From contig MHKK01000032.1 in assembly GCA_001818365.1 (NCBI GenBank), forward strand, positions 10,903-17,128: a stretch of 6,226 bases of DNA, in the 5' to 3' direction. This DNA comes from Candidatus Komeilibacteria bacterium RIFCSPHIGHO2_01_FULL_52_14 (lineage in GTDB: Bacteria; Patescibacteriota; Patescibacteriia; UBA1558; 2-01-FULL-52-15). The translations under genes and the position numbers were made by a program. Below, piece after piece: positions 5,524 through 6,226 of the stretch; within the stretch, counting starts at the first letter, position 1, and every line of letters begins with the position of its first letter. The notes beneath the pieces were generated by a model that saw only the letters and a program-made list of their open reading frames with translations, did no database searches and was not told the origin of the DNA.

Positions 5524-6055
5524 ATATTTTTGGTTTCAGAATGTTAGATTTGTAAAGAGCAGCGATTGTATAATCGTCGAAAAGAACATTTCTATATATC
5601 ATTTTTTTTACTTTTTGTAAACTGACACTATAGATCGTCATTTTTCCTTCGGTCTCCTCATGAGCGGTCGCAACTTTTGATAAATCCTCCGCTATAAAAA
5701 TGTAGCGCTTGGTATTTAAGATGCCCAAGGCAGGGTGTACAAATCCTAATGATTTCCATTTTTTAGCTTTCAAACCTGCTTCTTCTTGGAGCTCTCTTTT
5801 AGCAGCAGCGAGTGGAGTCTCTCCTCTCTCTATGTGACCTGAAGGGAGTTCCCATGAATTTTTATGAACTGTATAACGAAATTGTTTGACTAAAAAGATT
5901 TGATTTTTTTTCATCGCTAACACCGCGACAGTATCGGCCATTACTACTGTCCCATATATTCCTTTTTTACCACTCGGGAAAATAATGCCGTCTTCTTGAA
6001 CTGCAATCCAAGGATTTTTATATTTAATCTTTCTTGTAAGTCGCTTCCATTTCAT
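5522..6055 (-). CDS. NUDIX hydrolase, ADP-ribose/NDP-sugar pyrophosphatase type
   Basis: A 177-residue NUDIX enzyme expected to cleave a nucleoside diphosphate linked to another group, using divalent metal. The NUDIX box is complete: GHIERGETPLAAAKRELQEEAGL (73-95, too long to be chance) fits G-x5-E-x7-R-E-U-x-E-E-x-G-U, with metal-binding Glu91 and Glu92. The preceding KQFRYTVHKNSWELPSG and the C-terminal DDYTIAALYKS (160-170) are typical of the ADP-ribose pyrophosphatase group, which also includes GDP-mannose hydrolases. The loop after the box, HPALGILNTKRYIF (107-120), lacks the Glu often found there in ADP-ribose pyrophosphatases, so the substrate may differ. The ATG at 6055 has no ribosome binding site. 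It is the first gene of the operon; base composition is notably AT-rich. The family is certain, the substrate is not. Confidence 0.9.
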   Translation of the reverse strand: MKWKRLTRKIKYKNPWIAVQEDGIIFPSGKKGIYGTVVMADTVAVLAMKKNQIFLVKQFRYTVHKNSWELPSGHIERGETPLAAAKRELQEEAGLKAKKWKSLGFVHPALGILNTKRYIFIAEDLSKVATAHEETEGKMTIYSVSLQKVKKMIYRNVLFDDYTIAALYKSNILKPKI

Positions 6056-6072
6056 AGTTAGATGATGATTCT

Positions 6073-6078
6073 ATTGTA
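6073..6078 (-). promoter_or_regulatory. Candidate -10 element for the NUDIX-rmlD-rmlB operon
   Basis: TACAAT on the minus strand (five of six to the -10 consensus) lies 17 bases before the NUDIX ATG, implying a leader of about 10 bases. No good -35 is found at a 16-18 base distance, so confidence is low. The real promoter could lie further upstream. Confidence 0.3.
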
Positions 6079-6150
6079 AGCTTCCTTCCACTCTGACTAA
6101 TGGTGCATGAGGAAATTATCGCCCTGTCTTATCATTTAGTCAATTGCAAT

Positions 6151-6184
6151 CCGCGAGGATAAACAAAGGGTCCTGTTTTATTTG
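6151..6184 (+). repeat. 34-base direct repeat, copy 2
   Basis: Same orientation as 3381-3414, exactly 2770 bases away, with 31 of 34 bases identical. Unlike copy 1 it lacks the upstream CAAGACCC arm, so it cannot form the 8-base-pair terminator stem, and its T tract is broken by an A. Hence the shared sequence is not explained just by terminator function. A further CCGCGA follows at 6188-6193. Confidence 0.8.
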
Positions 6185-6226
6185 ACTCCGCGAAGATGCA
6201 TTGTTAAAAACCTATCGCGAGCACGC

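Noticed and set aside
1..6226. CRISPR array, insertion sequence or transposase
   Set aside because: No regularly spaced repeats, no terminal inverted repeats around a transposase-like frame, and every long frame is accounted for by other functions.

Overview
The window comes from a bacterium using the standard code: TGG is the only Trp codon and TGA is a stop, so it is not a recoded lineage. The isoleucyl-tRNA synthetase signature GPPTANGKPGLHHV and the duplicated PQ-loop-like membrane protein both resemble what I associate with Candidate Phyla Radiation (Patescibacteria) genomes. That placement is an inference from remembered family appearance and is of modest confidence.

Layout. (1) Positions 1-2089, minus strand: the first 696 codons of ileS, with the C-terminus beyond the left edge. 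(2) 2090-2252: an AT-rich divergent promoter region, with a near-consensus sigma70-type promoter firing right and a weaker one firing left into ileS at almost no leader distance. (3) 2253-3352, plus strand, G+C-rich: two membrane-protein genes overlapping by 4 bases, each with an AAGGAG ribosome binding site, closed by an intrinsic terminator at 3375-3413. The first has a 3+1+3 membrane plan with an internal repeat like SWEET/PQ-loop transporters; the second is unrecognised. (4) 3414-3683: a repeat-bearing intergenic stretch with hairpins, a possible minus-strand terminator and a doubtful 39-residue ORF. (5) 3684-6055, minus strand: a compact three-gene operon transcribed leftwards, NUDIX hydrolase, then an RmlD-like reductase, then an RmlB-like dTDP-glucose 4,6-dehydratase. 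(6) 6056-6226: non-coding, with a weak promoter candidate and a second copy of a 34-base repeat first seen at 3381-3414.

The two SDR enzymes point to deoxysugar nucleotide synthesis of the dTDP-rhamnose type for a surface glycan; the RmlA and RmlC partners are not in the window. The NUDIX enzyme is co-transcribed and probably acts on a nucleoside diphosphate sugar or ADP-ribose.

The least expected structure is the pair of direct repeats (31 of 34 bases identical) bracketing the sugar operon, which is visibly lower in G+C than the membrane-gene block to its left. This may mark a laterally acquired or exchangeable cassette, or the repeat may simply be a dispersed intergenic element. No strong sign of a wholly new defence or mobile system was seen.
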